DNA of 64,000 bases from Lichenicola sp964247725 (GTDB lineage Bacteria; Pseudomonadota; Alphaproteobacteria; Acetobacterales; Acetobacteraceae). The DNA is taken from the NCBI GenBank assembly GCA_964247725.1, contig CAXTVM010000007.1:1-64000 (forward strand). Direction: 5' to 3'. Both the position numbers and the translations under genes were made by a program. How positions within the stretch are numbered: position 1 is the stretch's first letter; each line of letters opens with the position of its first letter. The notes under the pieces are model-generated. The model was not told the origin of the DNA. It did no database searches and worked only from the letters and a program-made list of their open reading frames with translations. This document shows, piece after piece, positions 24,883-35,300 of the stretch.

Positions 24883-27102
24883 ATGGCGGGCGAGACGACG
24901 GGGCATGTCGAGCCGACCCAGCTTCGCGAGGCGCTGAGCGAGCGCTACCTCGCCTATGCGATGTCGACCATCATGTCGCGCTCGCTGCCGGACGTGCGGG
25001 ACGGGCTGAAGCCGGTGCATCGCCGGCTGATCTACGCGATGCGGCAGCTGCGGCTCGATCCGGGCTCCGGGTTCAAGAAGTGCGCGCGGGTGGTCGGCGA
25101 CGTGATGGGCAAGTACCACCCGCACGGCGACGTCGCGATCTACGAGGCGATGGTGCGACTGGCCCAGGACTTCGCGGTGCGCTATCCGCTGGTCGAGGGG
25201 CAGGGCAATTTCGGCTCCATCGACGGCGATAACGCCGCCGCCATGCGCTATACCGAGGCGCGGCTGACCGAGGTGGCGACGGCGCTGCTGGACGGCATCG
25301 ACGAGGACGCGGTCGATTTCCGGCCGACCTATGACGGCGAGGAAAGCGAGCCGGCTGTGCTGCCGGCGAACTTCCCGAACCTGCTGGCCAACGGCGCCGC
25401 CGGCATCGCGGTGGGGATGGCGACCAGCATCCCGCCGCACAATGCCGGCGAGGTCTGCGCCGCGGCGGCGCTGCTGGTGAAGCGCCCGGAGGCCAGCCTC
25501 GACGAGCTGCTGGCGCTGATGCCGGGACCGGACTTCCCGACCGGCGGCGTGATCGTCGAGGACGCGGCGGCGATCCGCAGCGCCTACGAGACCGGCCGCG
25601 GCGGCTTCCGGCTGCGGGCGCGCTGGGAGCGCGAGGAGGGCCGCCTCGGCAGCTGGGTGATCGTGGTGACGCAGATCCCCTACCAGGTGCAGAAGTCTCG
25701 GCTGATCGAGCAGATCGCCGAGCTGATGGAGCTGAAGAAGCTGCCGCTGCTGGGCGACGTCCGCGACGAGAGCGCCACCGACATCAGGCTGGTGCTGGAG
25801 CCGAAGGGCCGGGGCGTCGAGCCCGAGGTGCTGATGGAGACGCTGTTCCGCGCCACCCAGCTGGAGACCCGGTTCGGGCTCAACATGAACGTGCTGGCGA
25901 CCGACCGGGTGCCGCGAGTGATGGGCCTGCGCCAGGTGCTGCGTGAGTGGCTCGACCATCGCCAGACGGTGCTGCTGAGACGGACCCGGCACCGGCTGGC
26001 GGCAGTGCTGCGGCGCATCGAGGTCCTGGACGGCTTCCTCGCGGTCTACCTCAACCTCGACCGGGTGATCCGGATCATCCGCGAGGAGGACGAGCCCAAG
26101 GCCGGGCTGATGGCGGCGTTCGGGCTCAGCGAGCTGCAGGCGGACGCGGTGCTGAACATGCGGCTGCGCAGCCTGCGGCGGCTCGAGGAGATCGAGATCC
26201 GCCGCGAGCACGAGGGGCTGGCGCGGGAGCGCGACACCCTCGCGGCGCTGCTGGACAGCGAGCCGCTGCGCTGGAGGCGGATCGGTCAGGAGCTCGATCG
26301 GCTGCGCAAGCAGTTCGGATCGGGGCCGCTCGGCCAGCGGCGCAGCCTGCTGGCCGAGCCGCCGCGGCCGGTCGATATCTCCGCAATCGCGGAGATCGAG
26401 CGCGAGCCGATCACGGTGGTGCTGTCGCAGAAGGGCTGGATCCGGGCGCTGCGCGGGCACCAGCTCGACCTGTCGGGGCAGAAGTTCAAGGAGGGCGACG
26501 GGCTGCTGCCCGGGCTCGGCCTGCTGGAGTGCAGCACCGCCGACCGGCTGTGCCTGTTCGCCAGCGACGGCCGCGCCTTCACGCTGCGGGCGGGCGAGCT
26601 GCCGCGCGGGCGCGGCGACGGGCAGCCGATCCGCCTGATGGTCGAGCTCGGCCAGGAGGGCGAGGTGCTGGCGCTGTTCGCGTTGCGCGACGCCGCCCGC
26701 TACCTGCTGGCGGCGGCGAGCGGCCGCGGGCTGGTGACGCGGGCGGCCGACCTGGTGGCGGAGAAGCGGACCGGCAAGCAGGTGCTGAACCTGAAGCCGG
26801 GCGAGCGGGCGGTGGCGTGCGTGGAGGCGGAGGGCGACCAGGTGGCGGTGCTCGGCGAGAACCGCCGGCTGCTGGTGTTCCCGCTCGATCAGGTGCCGGT
26901 GCTGGGGCGCGGCACCGGTACGACGCTGCAGAAGTATAAGGACGGCGGGCTGAAGGCGGTCCGGGTGTTCACGGCCGCGAACGGGCTGGTGTGGCAGGAG
27001 GGTACCAAGACGCGCTTGATGACCGACCTGCAGCCCTATGTCGGCCAGCGCGCCGAGACCGGCCGGCCGGCGCCGAGCTGGGTGCCGCGGCAGCAGTCGT
27101 AG
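24883..27102 (+). CDS. parC: DNA topoisomerase IV subunit A
   Basis: A 739-residue type IIA topoisomerase A subunit. The catalytic tyrosine is Tyr123 in AAMRYTEARL and the GDVMGKYHPHGD block lies at 72-83. The length and C-terminal repeats (beta-pinwheel, about 490-735) are those of alphaproteobacterial ParC rather than GyrA, and the GyrA-box QRRGGKG is absent. It decatenates daughter chromosomes with ParE, which is not in the window. Residue 84, equivalent to the quinolone-sensitive Ser80 of Escherichia coli ParC, is Val, as variation there is common in alphaproteobacteria. Start is the ATG at 24883. Confidence 0.93.
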   Translation: MAGETTGHVEPTQLREALSERYLAYAMSTIMSRSLPDVRDGLKPVHRRLIYAMRQLRLDPGSGFKKCARVVGDVMGKYHPHGDVAIYEAMVRLAQDFAVRYPLVEGQGNFGSIDGDNAAAMRYTEARLTEVATALLDGIDEDAVDFRPTYDGEESEPAVLPANFPNLLANGAAGIAVGMATSIPPHNAGEVCAAAALLVKRPEASLDELLALMPGPDFPTGGVIVEDAAAIRSAYETGRGGFRLRARWEREEGRLGSWVIVVTQIPYQVQKSRLIEQIAELMELKKLPLLGDVRDESATDIRLVLEPKGRGVEPEVLMETLFRATQLETRFGLNMNVLATDRVPRVMGLRQVLREWLDHRQTVLLRRTRHRLAAVLRRIEVLDGFLAVYLNLDRVIRIIREEDEPKAGLMAAFGLSELQADAVLNMRLRSLRRLEEIEIRREHEGLARERDTLAALLDSEPLRWRRIGQELDRLRKQFGSGPLGQRRSLLAEPPRPVDISAIAEIEREPITVVLSQKGWIRALRGHQLDLSGQKFKEGDGLLPGLGLLECSTADRLCLFASDGRAFTLRAGELPRGRGDGQPIRLMVELGQEGEVLALFALRDAARYLLAAASGRGLVTRAADLVAEKRTGKQVLNLKPGERAVACVEAEGDQVAVLGENRRLLVFPLDQVPVLGRGTGTTLQKYKDGGLKAVRVFTAANGLVWQEGTKTRLMTDLQPYVGQRAETGRPAPSWVPRQQS

Positions 27103-27108
27103 CGGGAA

Positions 27109-27261
27109 GAAGGCCATCGGCTTTGCCCCTGGACCCCACTGGGGCCGCGGACCCCAGGCCCCGATTCATTGAGGTTTCGCCTTCACTCACGGACTATCTT
27201 CTTACGAATCGGGGTTTGAGGCCCGCGGCTCCGACGGGTCCAGGGCAGCGCCCTGGCCTTC
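27109..27261. repeat. 153-bp GC-rich intergenic repeat, copy 1
   Basis: This stretch matches 44052-44204 over its whole 153-base length at clearly high identity by eye. Both begin GAAGG, contain CCCTGGACCCCACTGGGGCC, a central segment between CCCCGATTC and ATCGGGGTT, then GGGTCCAGGGC and GGCCTTC. The two ends are roughly inverted (GACCCCACTGGGGCC and GGGTCCAGGGCAG-GCCCTGG). Here the right end runs into the bpt gene and supplies its stop codon and final 19 codons. Confidence 0.82.
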
Positions 27262-27990
27262 GTCAGGCGGCGTCTCGAGCTCGCGCCAGGCGCCCATGCT
27301 GAGGATTTCGCTCGGGCGGAAGCGGGCCTTGTAGGCCATCTTCTGGCTGTCGGCCACCCAATAGCCGAGGTAGACGTGGGGCAGATCCAGGGCGCGGGCG
27401 CGCTCGATCAGCCACAGGATGGCGTAGCTGCCGAGCGAGCGCGCCGCCAGCGCCGGCGAGAAGAAGCTGTAGACCGCGGACAGGCCGTCGCCGAGCCGGT
27501 CGGTCAGGCAGACGCCGATCAGCTCGTCCTCCGGATCGCGGAACTCGACCAGCACGGTGTCGATCGGGGTGTCCTCGATCATGGCGCGGTAGTCGTAGAA
27601 GTTCATCGACGCCATGTCGCCGTCGCCATGCCGGGCCTGCTGGTAGCGCTTGAACAGGGCGTACTGCTCGGTGGTGGCGCGGGCCGGGACCTCGAAGCCC
27701 TCGACACCGGAGTTGCGGCGCTGGATGCGGCGGAGCGTGCGGCCTGGCGCGAACCGCCGCACCGGGATGCGGATCGGCACGCAGGCGTTGCAGGCCGGAC
27801 AGACCGGCGCGTAGGCGATGTTGTGGCTGCGCCGGAACCCGGCCCGCGACAGCCGGTCGTGCAGCTGTTCGGCGTCCGGTCCGGCGATCTCGGTGACCAC
27901 CTTGCGCTCGATGCGGCCGGAAACGTAAGGGCAGGGCAGGGGTGCCGTGGTGTAGAAGAACTGCGGTCGTCTGGGCGGCGTGTAGGTCAT
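27202..27990 (-). CDS. bpt: Aspartate/glutamate leucyl-transferase (N-end rule)
   Basis: A 262-residue protein of the Bpt/ATE1 family that transfers leucine from tRNA to N-terminal Asp or Glu, marking proteins for ClpS/ClpAP degradation. The family markers are TAPLPCPYVSGR near the N-terminus, PVCPACNACVPIRIP with conserved cysteines (about 62-76) and SMNFYDYRAMI, then YLGYWV. The gene runs into the repeat at its 3' end: the last 19 residues (EGQGAALDPSEPRASNPDS) are encoded within it and are probably not ancestral. Confidence 0.9.
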   Translation of the reverse strand: MTYTPPRRPQFFYTTAPLPCPYVSGRIERKVVTEIAGPDAEQLHDRLSRAGFRRSHNIAYAPVCPACNACVPIRIPVRRFAPGRTLRRIQRRNSGVEGFEVPARATTEQYALFKRYQQARHGDGDMASMNFYDYRAMIEDTPIDTVLVEFRDPEDELIGVCLTDRLGDGLSAVYSFFSPALAARSLGSYAILWLIERARALDLPHVYLGYWVADSQKMAYKARFRPSEILSMGAWRELETPPDEGQGAALDPSEPRASNPDS

Positions 27991-28024
27991 GCGGATCGCG
28001 TCCGGTCTCCCGGGCCGGGTGCCC

Positions 28025-30390
28025 CTACGGCGTCAGCGACACGGTCGCGACGATCTCGCGGGGATTCGGCCCGACCTCCAATGTAGAGCCGTCGGCCCAA
28101 TCCTGCATCAAATTCCATGCGTTGCGGCTCAGCCAGTTCCCGGACTGCCCGGGCGTCACGATGAAGCGGCTACGGTCCGGGTCGGCCAGGTCGTAGTCGC
28201 CGCGGTAGGCGGCGCCGTGCAGCGCCCGGAAGTCGCCGGGCGTCGGGTTGCCGCCGCGCAGCAGCGTGCTGTCGTCGCCGCCGACCGCGACCTCGCCGTG
28301 GCCAAGGCGGCACAGCACCGGGATCGCGGCCAGCACCGGGTTGTCGAACACGGCGTGGTGGGCGTCACCCCAGCGCCAGGCGGACGGATCCCTGCCGAAG
28401 CGGGCGGAGAGGTCGCGGGTGGCGGCGTCGAGGGCGGCGGCCAGCGCCGGCGTGCAGTCGCCGCCGCACCAGGCGCCGCCCGCGGGCGAGAGCAGCAGGT
28501 CGGCGGTCTCCTCCCAGCCGGGGGCGGCGCCGGCGATGCCGTCGCGGGTGGCGGTATCGGTTGCGAAGCGCTGCAGCCAGGCGTTGAAGATCAGCGGCTG
28601 CGGGCGGTCCGCCGCCATGGCGCCGTCCCAGCCGCGCAGCAGCGCCAGCGCGCGCGCGGACAGGCTGCCCGCCGCCGGGTCGAGGCCGCGCCCCAGCAGC
28701 AGCGGCAGCATGTGCGCGGCGTAGGCGCTGTGGATGTCGGCCTGCATGCGGGTGAAGCCGCCCACGTCGTGGCGTTCGGCCTTGTCCAGCAACGCGCGGA
28801 TGCGGTCGGCCCGCCACGGCGCCGGCCAGTCGCGGCCTAGGAAGACCGGGAAGGCCGGCGGCGCGGTGCGCTCGTTGCCGTTCAGCAGGTGTCCGCTGGC
28901 GGGGGCCACGATCGTGGGCAGGGCGCCGCCGCTGGCGTCGCCGATCCAGTCGTGCGCGCCGTCGGCGCCCCCGACCGGGAGGCTGCCGTCGCCGGCGCGG
29001 CGGACCGGCACGTGGCCGGTGGTGAACAGCGCGATGCGGGCGCGGTCGGCCACCAGCAGGTTCTGCACCGGGCTCGCGATCAGGGCAGCGGCGCGGCCGG
29101 CGGCGTCGATGTCCGGGGCGACGTCGAGGGCGGCGAGACCGGGTGCGGCGTCCTCCGGGCGCAGGTTCTCCATCGCGGCGGCGATCACTTGGCCCCCGGC
29201 GGGGCCGGACAGGGCGGCTCCGCCGAGGGCGTCGCTGATCACCGGGCCGTGGCGGGTGCCGCGGATCGTCAGCAAGACGTCCGGGGCGCCGCGGACGTGG
29301 ATGCGCTCCTGGCGCACGGTGAACGGGCGCGGCCCGTCCGGCGTGGCATAGCGTCCGCCCGGCAGCGCCGTCTCCAGGAACAGGTCCTGGGTGTCGGTGC
29401 TGGAGCTGGTGAAGGTCCAGGCGATGCGGCCGTTCTGGCCGATCACCAGGAACGGGACGCCGGGGGCGGTGGCGCCGGTGAGCGCCAGGCCCGGCACGTC
29501 GATGCGGACCAGGTACCACAGGGCCGGGAAGCCGAAGGCGAGGTGCGGGTCGCCGGCCAGCAGCGGGGCGCCGCTGCGGCTGTGCGCGCCGTCGACCGCC
29601 CACTCGTCGGACGCCTCCTCGGGCAGCGTCCAGGGGGCAGGGTAACGCGGCAGCAGACCGGACAGGCGGTCGGCGAGGCGACTCAGGGCTGGTGGTGTCG
29701 CGGCCGGGGCCAGCGCGGCCTGAGGCGCCGGCGTATCCGCTCCCTGCGGCCAGAGCTGCAGCAGACGAGCCGGCGGCACGGCGCCGGAGGCGGCGAGGCG
29801 AGCGAGCTCGGTGCGCCAGTTGCCGGCCAGGCTCAGCCCCATCAGGCGGCCCCAGAGCAGGCTGTCGGCCACGGTCCAGGGGGCGGGCCGGTCGAGCACC
29901 AGGAACTCGGGCGCGATGAAGCGGCCGCGGGCGGCGATGGCGGCGTTGACGCCGCGCGCGTAGGCGTCCAGCAGCGCCCGGGTCGACGCCGGCAGCGCTG
30001 CGACGGCGGCCTGCGCCAGCTGCCGCAGGCCGAGCGTCCGCGTCATGCGGTCGATCGGCAGCCCGGACGGTCCGGCGAGCTCGGCGACCCGGCCGGAGCC
30101 GACGCGGCGCATCAGCTCCATCTGGAACATGCGGTCGCGCGCGTGCAGGAAGCCGGTCGCGGCGGCGGCGTCGACCAGGTCGGCGGCGCGGACGCGCGGG
30201 ATGCCGTGCGCGTCGAGGGTGACGGCGACCGGGTGGTGCAGGCCGGGGATGCGCAGCGCCTGGCGCGCCGGCGGCAGCGTGCGCCAAAGTGCGCCGGCCG
30301 CGAGCCCGACCGCCAGCAACAGGATCGCGCCGAGCGCCGCCGCCGCCCGCCGCAGCAGGCGGCGCATCCGGCGGCGGCGGTCCGGCCGGT

Positions 30391-30394
<4 letters not shown>
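28025..30394 (-). CDS. Penicillin acylase family protein (Ntn hydrolase)
   Basis: A 789-residue precursor with a basic N-terminus and one hydrophobic anchor or signal (about 18-35). The catalytic Ser262 in SDEWAVDGAHS is where autocleavage would yield the beta chain; the following GAPLLAGDPHLAFGFPALWY and GVPFLVIGQNGRIAW blocks are family hallmarks. It hydrolyses amides; relatives include penicillin, cephalosporin and acyl-homoserine-lactone acylases. With an orphan LuxR elsewhere in the window, lactone acylase activity is a tempting idea but unproven. Its start overlaps the stop of hemB by four bases (ATGA), so the two are coupled. Confidence 0.85.
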
Positions 30395-31386
<992 letters not shown>

Positions 31387-31423
31387 CGTGACGCTCCTGG
31401 CGTGGTCGGGCGGCCGCCCGGCG

Positions 31424-32902
31424 TCAGCCGGCCCGGTGCAGGCGGCTGTGCCGGCGGCCGTAGCCGAAATAGACCGCGAGCCCGATCAGCAGCCAGACCA
31501 GCAGGCGGATCCAGGTCAGCCCGTCGAGCGAGGCCATGATCGCGAGGCAGGTGACGACGCCCAGCACCGGCACCAGCGGCCCGAACGGCACCCGGAAGCT
31601 GCGCGGCCGCTCCGGCTCGCGCACGCGCAGGACCAGCACGCCGGCGCTGACGATGATGAAGGCGAGCAGGGTGCCGATCGACGTCATCGAGCCCAGCTGC
31701 GCGATCGGCAGGAAGGCGCTGAGCAGGCCGGTCAGCACCATGAAGAGCAGGTTGGAGCGCCAGGGCGTCCGGAACCGCGGATGGATCGCCGAGAACAGGC
31801 CGGGCAGCAGGCCGTCCTTCGACATCGCGTAGAACACCCGGCTCTGGCCGAGCAGCAGCACCAGCACCACGGAGGAGAAGCCGCACAGGATGCCGACCGT
31901 GACCGCGATCTTCAGCCACGGATAGGGCGTGAGGTCGATCGCCGATGCGACCGGCGAGGCGTCGTTCAGCATCGCCTTGTAGTTCAGCATGCCGGTCAGC
32001 ACGCCGGCGAACAGGACGTAGGCCAGCGAGCACACCGCGAGGCTGCCGAGGATGCCGATCGGCATGTCGCGGGCCGGGTTCTTCGCCTCCTGGGCGGCGG
32101 TGGAGACGGCGTCAAAGCCGATATAGGCGAAGAAGATGGTGCCGGCCGCGCGCATGATGCCCGAGAGGCCGAAATGCCCGAACGTACCGTCGTTGGGCGG
32201 GATGAACGGAACGTAGTTGGCGGTCTTGATGTAGCTGACGCCGACGCCCACCACCGCGACGATCACCAGCAGCTTCACCACGACGATGACGTTGTTGACG
32301 CGGGTCGATTCCGCGACGCCGCGGATCAGCAGCAGCGACGCGGCGACGATGATGAAGGCGGCCGGCAGGTTGACCAGGCCGGACGCGGTGCCGCCGCCGG
32401 CCAGGTGGACGGTCTCGAACGGCGACGCGCGCAGCCGCGGCGGCAACGAGATGCCGAACCCGCCCAGCAGCTTGACCAGGTAGCTGGACCAGCTGACCGC
32501 CACCGTGGCGCCGCCGACGGCGTATTCGAGCACGAGGTCCCAGCCGATGATCCAGGCGACGAACTCGCCCATGGTGGCGTAGGCGTAGGTATAGGCGCTG
32601 CCGGCGATCGGGATCATGCTGGCGAGCTCGCTGTAGCAGAGCCCGGCGAAGGCGCAGCCGACCGCGGCGATCAGGTAGGACAGCACCACCGCCGGCCCGG
32701 CATCCTGCGACGCGGCGATGCCGGTCAGCGAGAACAGGCCGGCGCCGATGGTGACGCCGATGCCGAGCGCCACCAGCGCGCCGGGCCCGAGCGCCCGCTT
32801 CAGCCCGTGCCCGTCATCGGCTCCTGCGTCCTCGTCGAGCTGGTCGACCGACTTGCGCCGCCAGAGCGAGACGGTGGCAGCCGCGGAGGCCGAGTGGGAC
32901 AT
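31424..32902 (-). CDS. APC-family amino acid permease (CAT type)
   Basis: A 492-residue permease of about twelve helices. GIGVTIGAGLFSLTG in helix 1 and FFAYIGFDAVSTAAQEAKNPARDMPIGI in helix 6 to loop 6-7 are typical of the cationic amino acid transporter subgroup. I chose the ATG at 32902, which has AGGAA nine bases upstream, over a TTG at 32923. It follows the aspartoacylase-like gene by 17 bases and is probably in one transcript with it. The substrate is undetermined. Confidence 0.84.
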   Translation of the reverse strand: MSHSASAAATVSLWRRKSVDQLDEDAGADDGHGLKRALGPGALVALGIGVTIGAGLFSLTGIAASQDAGPAVVLSYLIAAVGCAFAGLCYSELASMIPIAGSAYTYAYATMGEFVAWIIGWDLVLEYAVGGATVAVSWSSYLVKLLGGFGISLPPRLRASPFETVHLAGGGTASGLVNLPAAFIIVAASLLLIRGVAESTRVNNVIVVVKLLVIVAVVGVGVSYIKTANYVPFIPPNDGTFGHFGLSGIMRAAGTIFFAYIGFDAVSTAAQEAKNPARDMPIGILGSLAVCSLAYVLFAGVLTGMLNYKAMLNDASPVASAIDLTPYPWLKIAVTVGILCGFSSVVLVLLLGQSRVFYAMSKDGLLPGLFSAIHPRFRTPWRSNLLFMVLTGLLSAFLPIAQLGSMTSIGTLLAFIIVSAGVLVLRVREPERPRSFRVPFGPLVPVLGVVTCLAIMASLDGLTWIRLLVWLLIGLAVYFGYGRRHSRLHRAG

Positions 32903-32919
32903 GGTCGGGGTGTTCCTGC

Positions 32920-33957
32920 TCAAGGGCTGTCGGGCAGCAGCCGGGCCAGCCGGACCGCGGTGTGGCCGCGGCTGGGACGCAGGCTCGGCATCACCAGCAG
33001 GCAGTCGTCGTAGGGCGTGCGGATCTCGTCGGCGCCGTCATGGCCGATCAGGGTGTCGCGCTCGGGAATGATCTCGCCGCCGCGGAAGGCCTGCGTGAAG
33101 TTGAAGCTGCCGGTGGCCGCGGTGACGACGCGGGTGACCTCGGCGCTGCGGATCTGCGCCGGCCCCGGCCCCGATCCTGGCGCAGGGACCGCGTCCGGCT
33201 CGGCGAGCCCGGTGCTGCGCAGCAGCGACCGCACCGTGGCGCGGGTGGTGTCGACGGTGGCCGGCTCCCAGTGCGGGCCGGCCTCGATCAGGCAGGCGAC
33301 GCGGCTGTCGGTCGGGTTCGCGAACAGGCTGTAGTCGATCAGCCGCGGGCCGCTGCTGTGGCCGTGGTCGGAGACCACCATGGAGGGTACGCCGAGCGTG
33401 CGGGCGAATGCGCGGCCCTTGGGCGTGGGCCCGCTGAGGATCAGCGGTTCCGAGGGCCACAGCATGGAGTGGAGGTCGATTAGGATGTCGACCTCGTCGA
33501 ACAGCCTGCGCAGCTCCCGAGCGCGGGCGAGCTCGACCGACTCCCGGCTGCCGTCCAGGATCGACGGATCCCAGAGCCGGTTCATGTCCTCGTCGACGAA
33601 GCGGGATGCGGTCGGCTGGGCGGCGTCGAAGCGGGCGAAGGCGGCCAGGTTGAGGAAGCCGACGGTCAGGCGGCCGCGGCAGGGCCGGAAGTCGTCGCGG
33701 AGCAGCTCGTCCAGCACGATGGCGCCGGCGATCTCGTTGCCGTGCATCAGCGCGGTCACCGCCACGTGCGGGCCGCTGCGGCCGCTGTCGATCCGGATCA
33801 CGCCGCGCACGCCCGCGTTGCCCGGCAGCCAGCGGCTGAGGTCCGGCGCCGCGAGGCGGACGTCGAACTGCGGCAGCCGGGGGACGGCCGGCAGGCCGCG
33901 GAAGCCGGTGTCGCCCTCCGGGGGTTCCTCGCCCGCCATGTCGGGCCAGTTGCTCAT
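32920..33957 (-). CDS. Succinylglutamate desuccinylase/aspartoacylase family hydrolase
   Basis: A 345-residue zinc carboxypeptidase-fold enzyme. The metal motif is HGNE (H72, E75) with His163 in IDLHS, and Glu225 in LIEAGPHW is the likely catalytic base; EDMNRLWD carries substrate-binding Asn-Arg. It cleaves an N-acyl group from an amino acid or a related amide. The neighbouring argE and amino acid permease point to scavenging of acylated amino acids. The specific substrate cannot be read from the sequence. Confidence 0.82.
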   Translation of the reverse strand: MSNWPDMAGEEPPEGDTGFRGLPAVPRLPQFDVRLAAPDLSRWLPGNAGVRGVIRIDSGRSGPHVAVTALMHGNEIAGAIVLDELLRDDFRPCRGRLTVGFLNLAAFARFDAAQPTASRFVDEDMNRLWDPSILDGSRESVELARARELRRLFDEVDILIDLHSMLWPSEPLILSGPTPKGRAFARTLGVPSMVVSDHGHSSGPRLIDYSLFANPTDSRVACLIEAGPHWEPATVDTTRATVRSLLRSTGLAEPDAVPAPGSGPGPAQIRSAEVTRVVTAATGSFNFTQAFRGGEIIPERDTLIGHDGADEIRTPYDDCLLVMPSLRPSRGHTAVRLARLLPDSP

Positions 33958-33997
33958 GCCGGGCGGCCGGTCGTCAGCTGGGCGGGGGCGGGGACCG

Positions 33998-35173
33998 TCA
34001 TCGCCGCGGCGAGGTCAGCCGCGCCGCCACCTGCCGGATGAAGGCGTCGCAGGCCTCGAGCTGGCTGAGCGCCACCCATTCGTCCGGCCTGTGCGCCTGA
34101 GCGATGTCGCCGGGGCCGCAGACGATGCTGGCGATGCCGGCATCCTGGTAGATGCCGGCCTCGGTGCCGTAGCTCACCTTGCCGTCGCCGTTGCGGCCGG
34201 TGGCCTGCCTGACCAGGCCGAGCAGCTCGTGGTCCGGGTCCAGGGCCAGCGGCGGCAGCTCGTCCATCGGCTCCAGCACGATGCCGGTCGCGGGATCGAC
34301 CGCATGCATCCACCGCTCGGTGGTGTCGCGCAGGTGCGCGCGAAGCCGGTCGAGCTCGGCCAGGGCATCGTCGCCCGGGATGGTGCGCCATTCCATCTCG
34401 AAGCTGGCGTGCTCGGGGATGATGTTGAGGACCCGGCCGCCCTCGATCAGGCCGACATGGATCGTACTGTGCTCGGGGTCGAAGCCGGCCTCGCGGCGGC
34501 CGTGCGCCTCCAGCCGCCGCCCCTCGGCGGCGATCCAGGCGACCGCCTCGGCCGCGGCGTGGATCGCATTGACGCCGAGCGAGGGCTGGCTGGAATGGCC
34601 GGCATGGCCGGTGACGGTGGCGCGGACCGCGAGCCGGCCCTTGTGAGCGATGATCGGCTGCAGCAGCGACGGCTCGCCGACGATGCAGAGCGCCGGCTTC
34701 GGCGACGCCTCGGCGATGTCCTGCATCAGCACCCGCGCACCCTCGCAATCGACCTCCTCGTTGTAGCTGATGAAGAGGTGCACCGGCCGCAGCAGCGGCA
34801 GCGCCTGCAGGTCCGGCACCGCGGCCAGCACGGAGGCGACGAAGCCCTTCATGTCGACCGCGCCCCGCGCCTGGGCGCGGCCGTTCTCGACGTGCAGCGT
34901 GAACGGATCGGTGCTCCATGCCTGGCCGTCGACCGGGACGGTGTCGACGTGGCCGGACAGCGCCAGGCCGCCGTCGACGGCAGGCCCGATGATCGCGTGG
35001 AGGTTGGCCTTGCTCCCGGTGGGGTCGTAGCTGAGGCGGCTGGCGATGCCGAACTCGTCGAGGTAGCCCTCGATCCAGGCGATCAGCGGCAGGTTGCTGT
35101 TGCGGCTGGTGGTGTCGAAGGCGACGAGGCGCGCCAGGATCTCGATCGTCGACAGGCGCGCCGCATCGTGCAT
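33998..35173 (-). CDS. argE: Acetylornithine deacetylase
   Basis: A 391-residue M20-family dinuclear zinc peptidase. The metal and catalytic residues visible are SGHVDTVP (His75, Asp77), Asp107 in AVDMKG, Glu139/Glu140 in YNEEVD, Glu167 in VGEPS and the late His in AQAHRPDEW. The SYGTEAG segment is characteristic of ArgE. It hydrolyses N-acetylornithine to ornithine in arginine synthesis. It heads a minus-strand trio with the aspartoacylase-like and permease genes, the first 40 bases downstream. Confidence 0.88.
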   Translation of the reverse strand: MHDAARLSTIEILARLVAFDTTSRNSNLPLIAWIEGYLDEFGIASRLSYDPTGSKANLHAIIGPAVDGGLALSGHVDTVPVDGQAWSTDPFTLHVENGRAQARGAVDMKGFVASVLAAVPDLQALPLLRPVHLFISYNEEVDCEGARVLMQDIAEASPKPALCIVGEPSLLQPIIAHKGRLAVRATVTGHAGHSSQPSLGVNAIHAAAEAVAWIAAEGRRLEAHGRREAGFDPEHSTIHVGLIEGGRVLNIIPEHASFEMEWRTIPGDDALAELDRLRAHLRDTTERWMHAVDPATGIVLEPMDELPPLALDPDHELLGLVRQATGRNGDGKVSYGTEAGIYQDAGIASIVCGPGDIAQAHRPDEWVALSQLEACDAFIRQVAARLTSPRR

Positions 35174-35300
35174 GGGGGCACTCTATACAGGGCAGGTGGT
35201 GCGGCAATGGCCTGCGCGGACTTTCGAGCGGCTCGATGGCGGCCCGGTGCGGCGGCACTTGCCGGCGGCTCAGGCGGTCGCCAGAGTCCGCGCCACGCAG

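Noticed and set aside
25100..25140. Val at the quinolone-associated position of ParC as a resistance mutation.
   Set aside because: Non-Ser residues at this site are normal in alphaproteobacterial ParC, so no acquired resistance can be inferred.
24421..27117. An 898-codon frame antisense to parC.
   Set aside because: Its composition mirrors parC codon bias (Arg/Gln/His-rich) and has no recognisable domain; parC accounts for this DNA.
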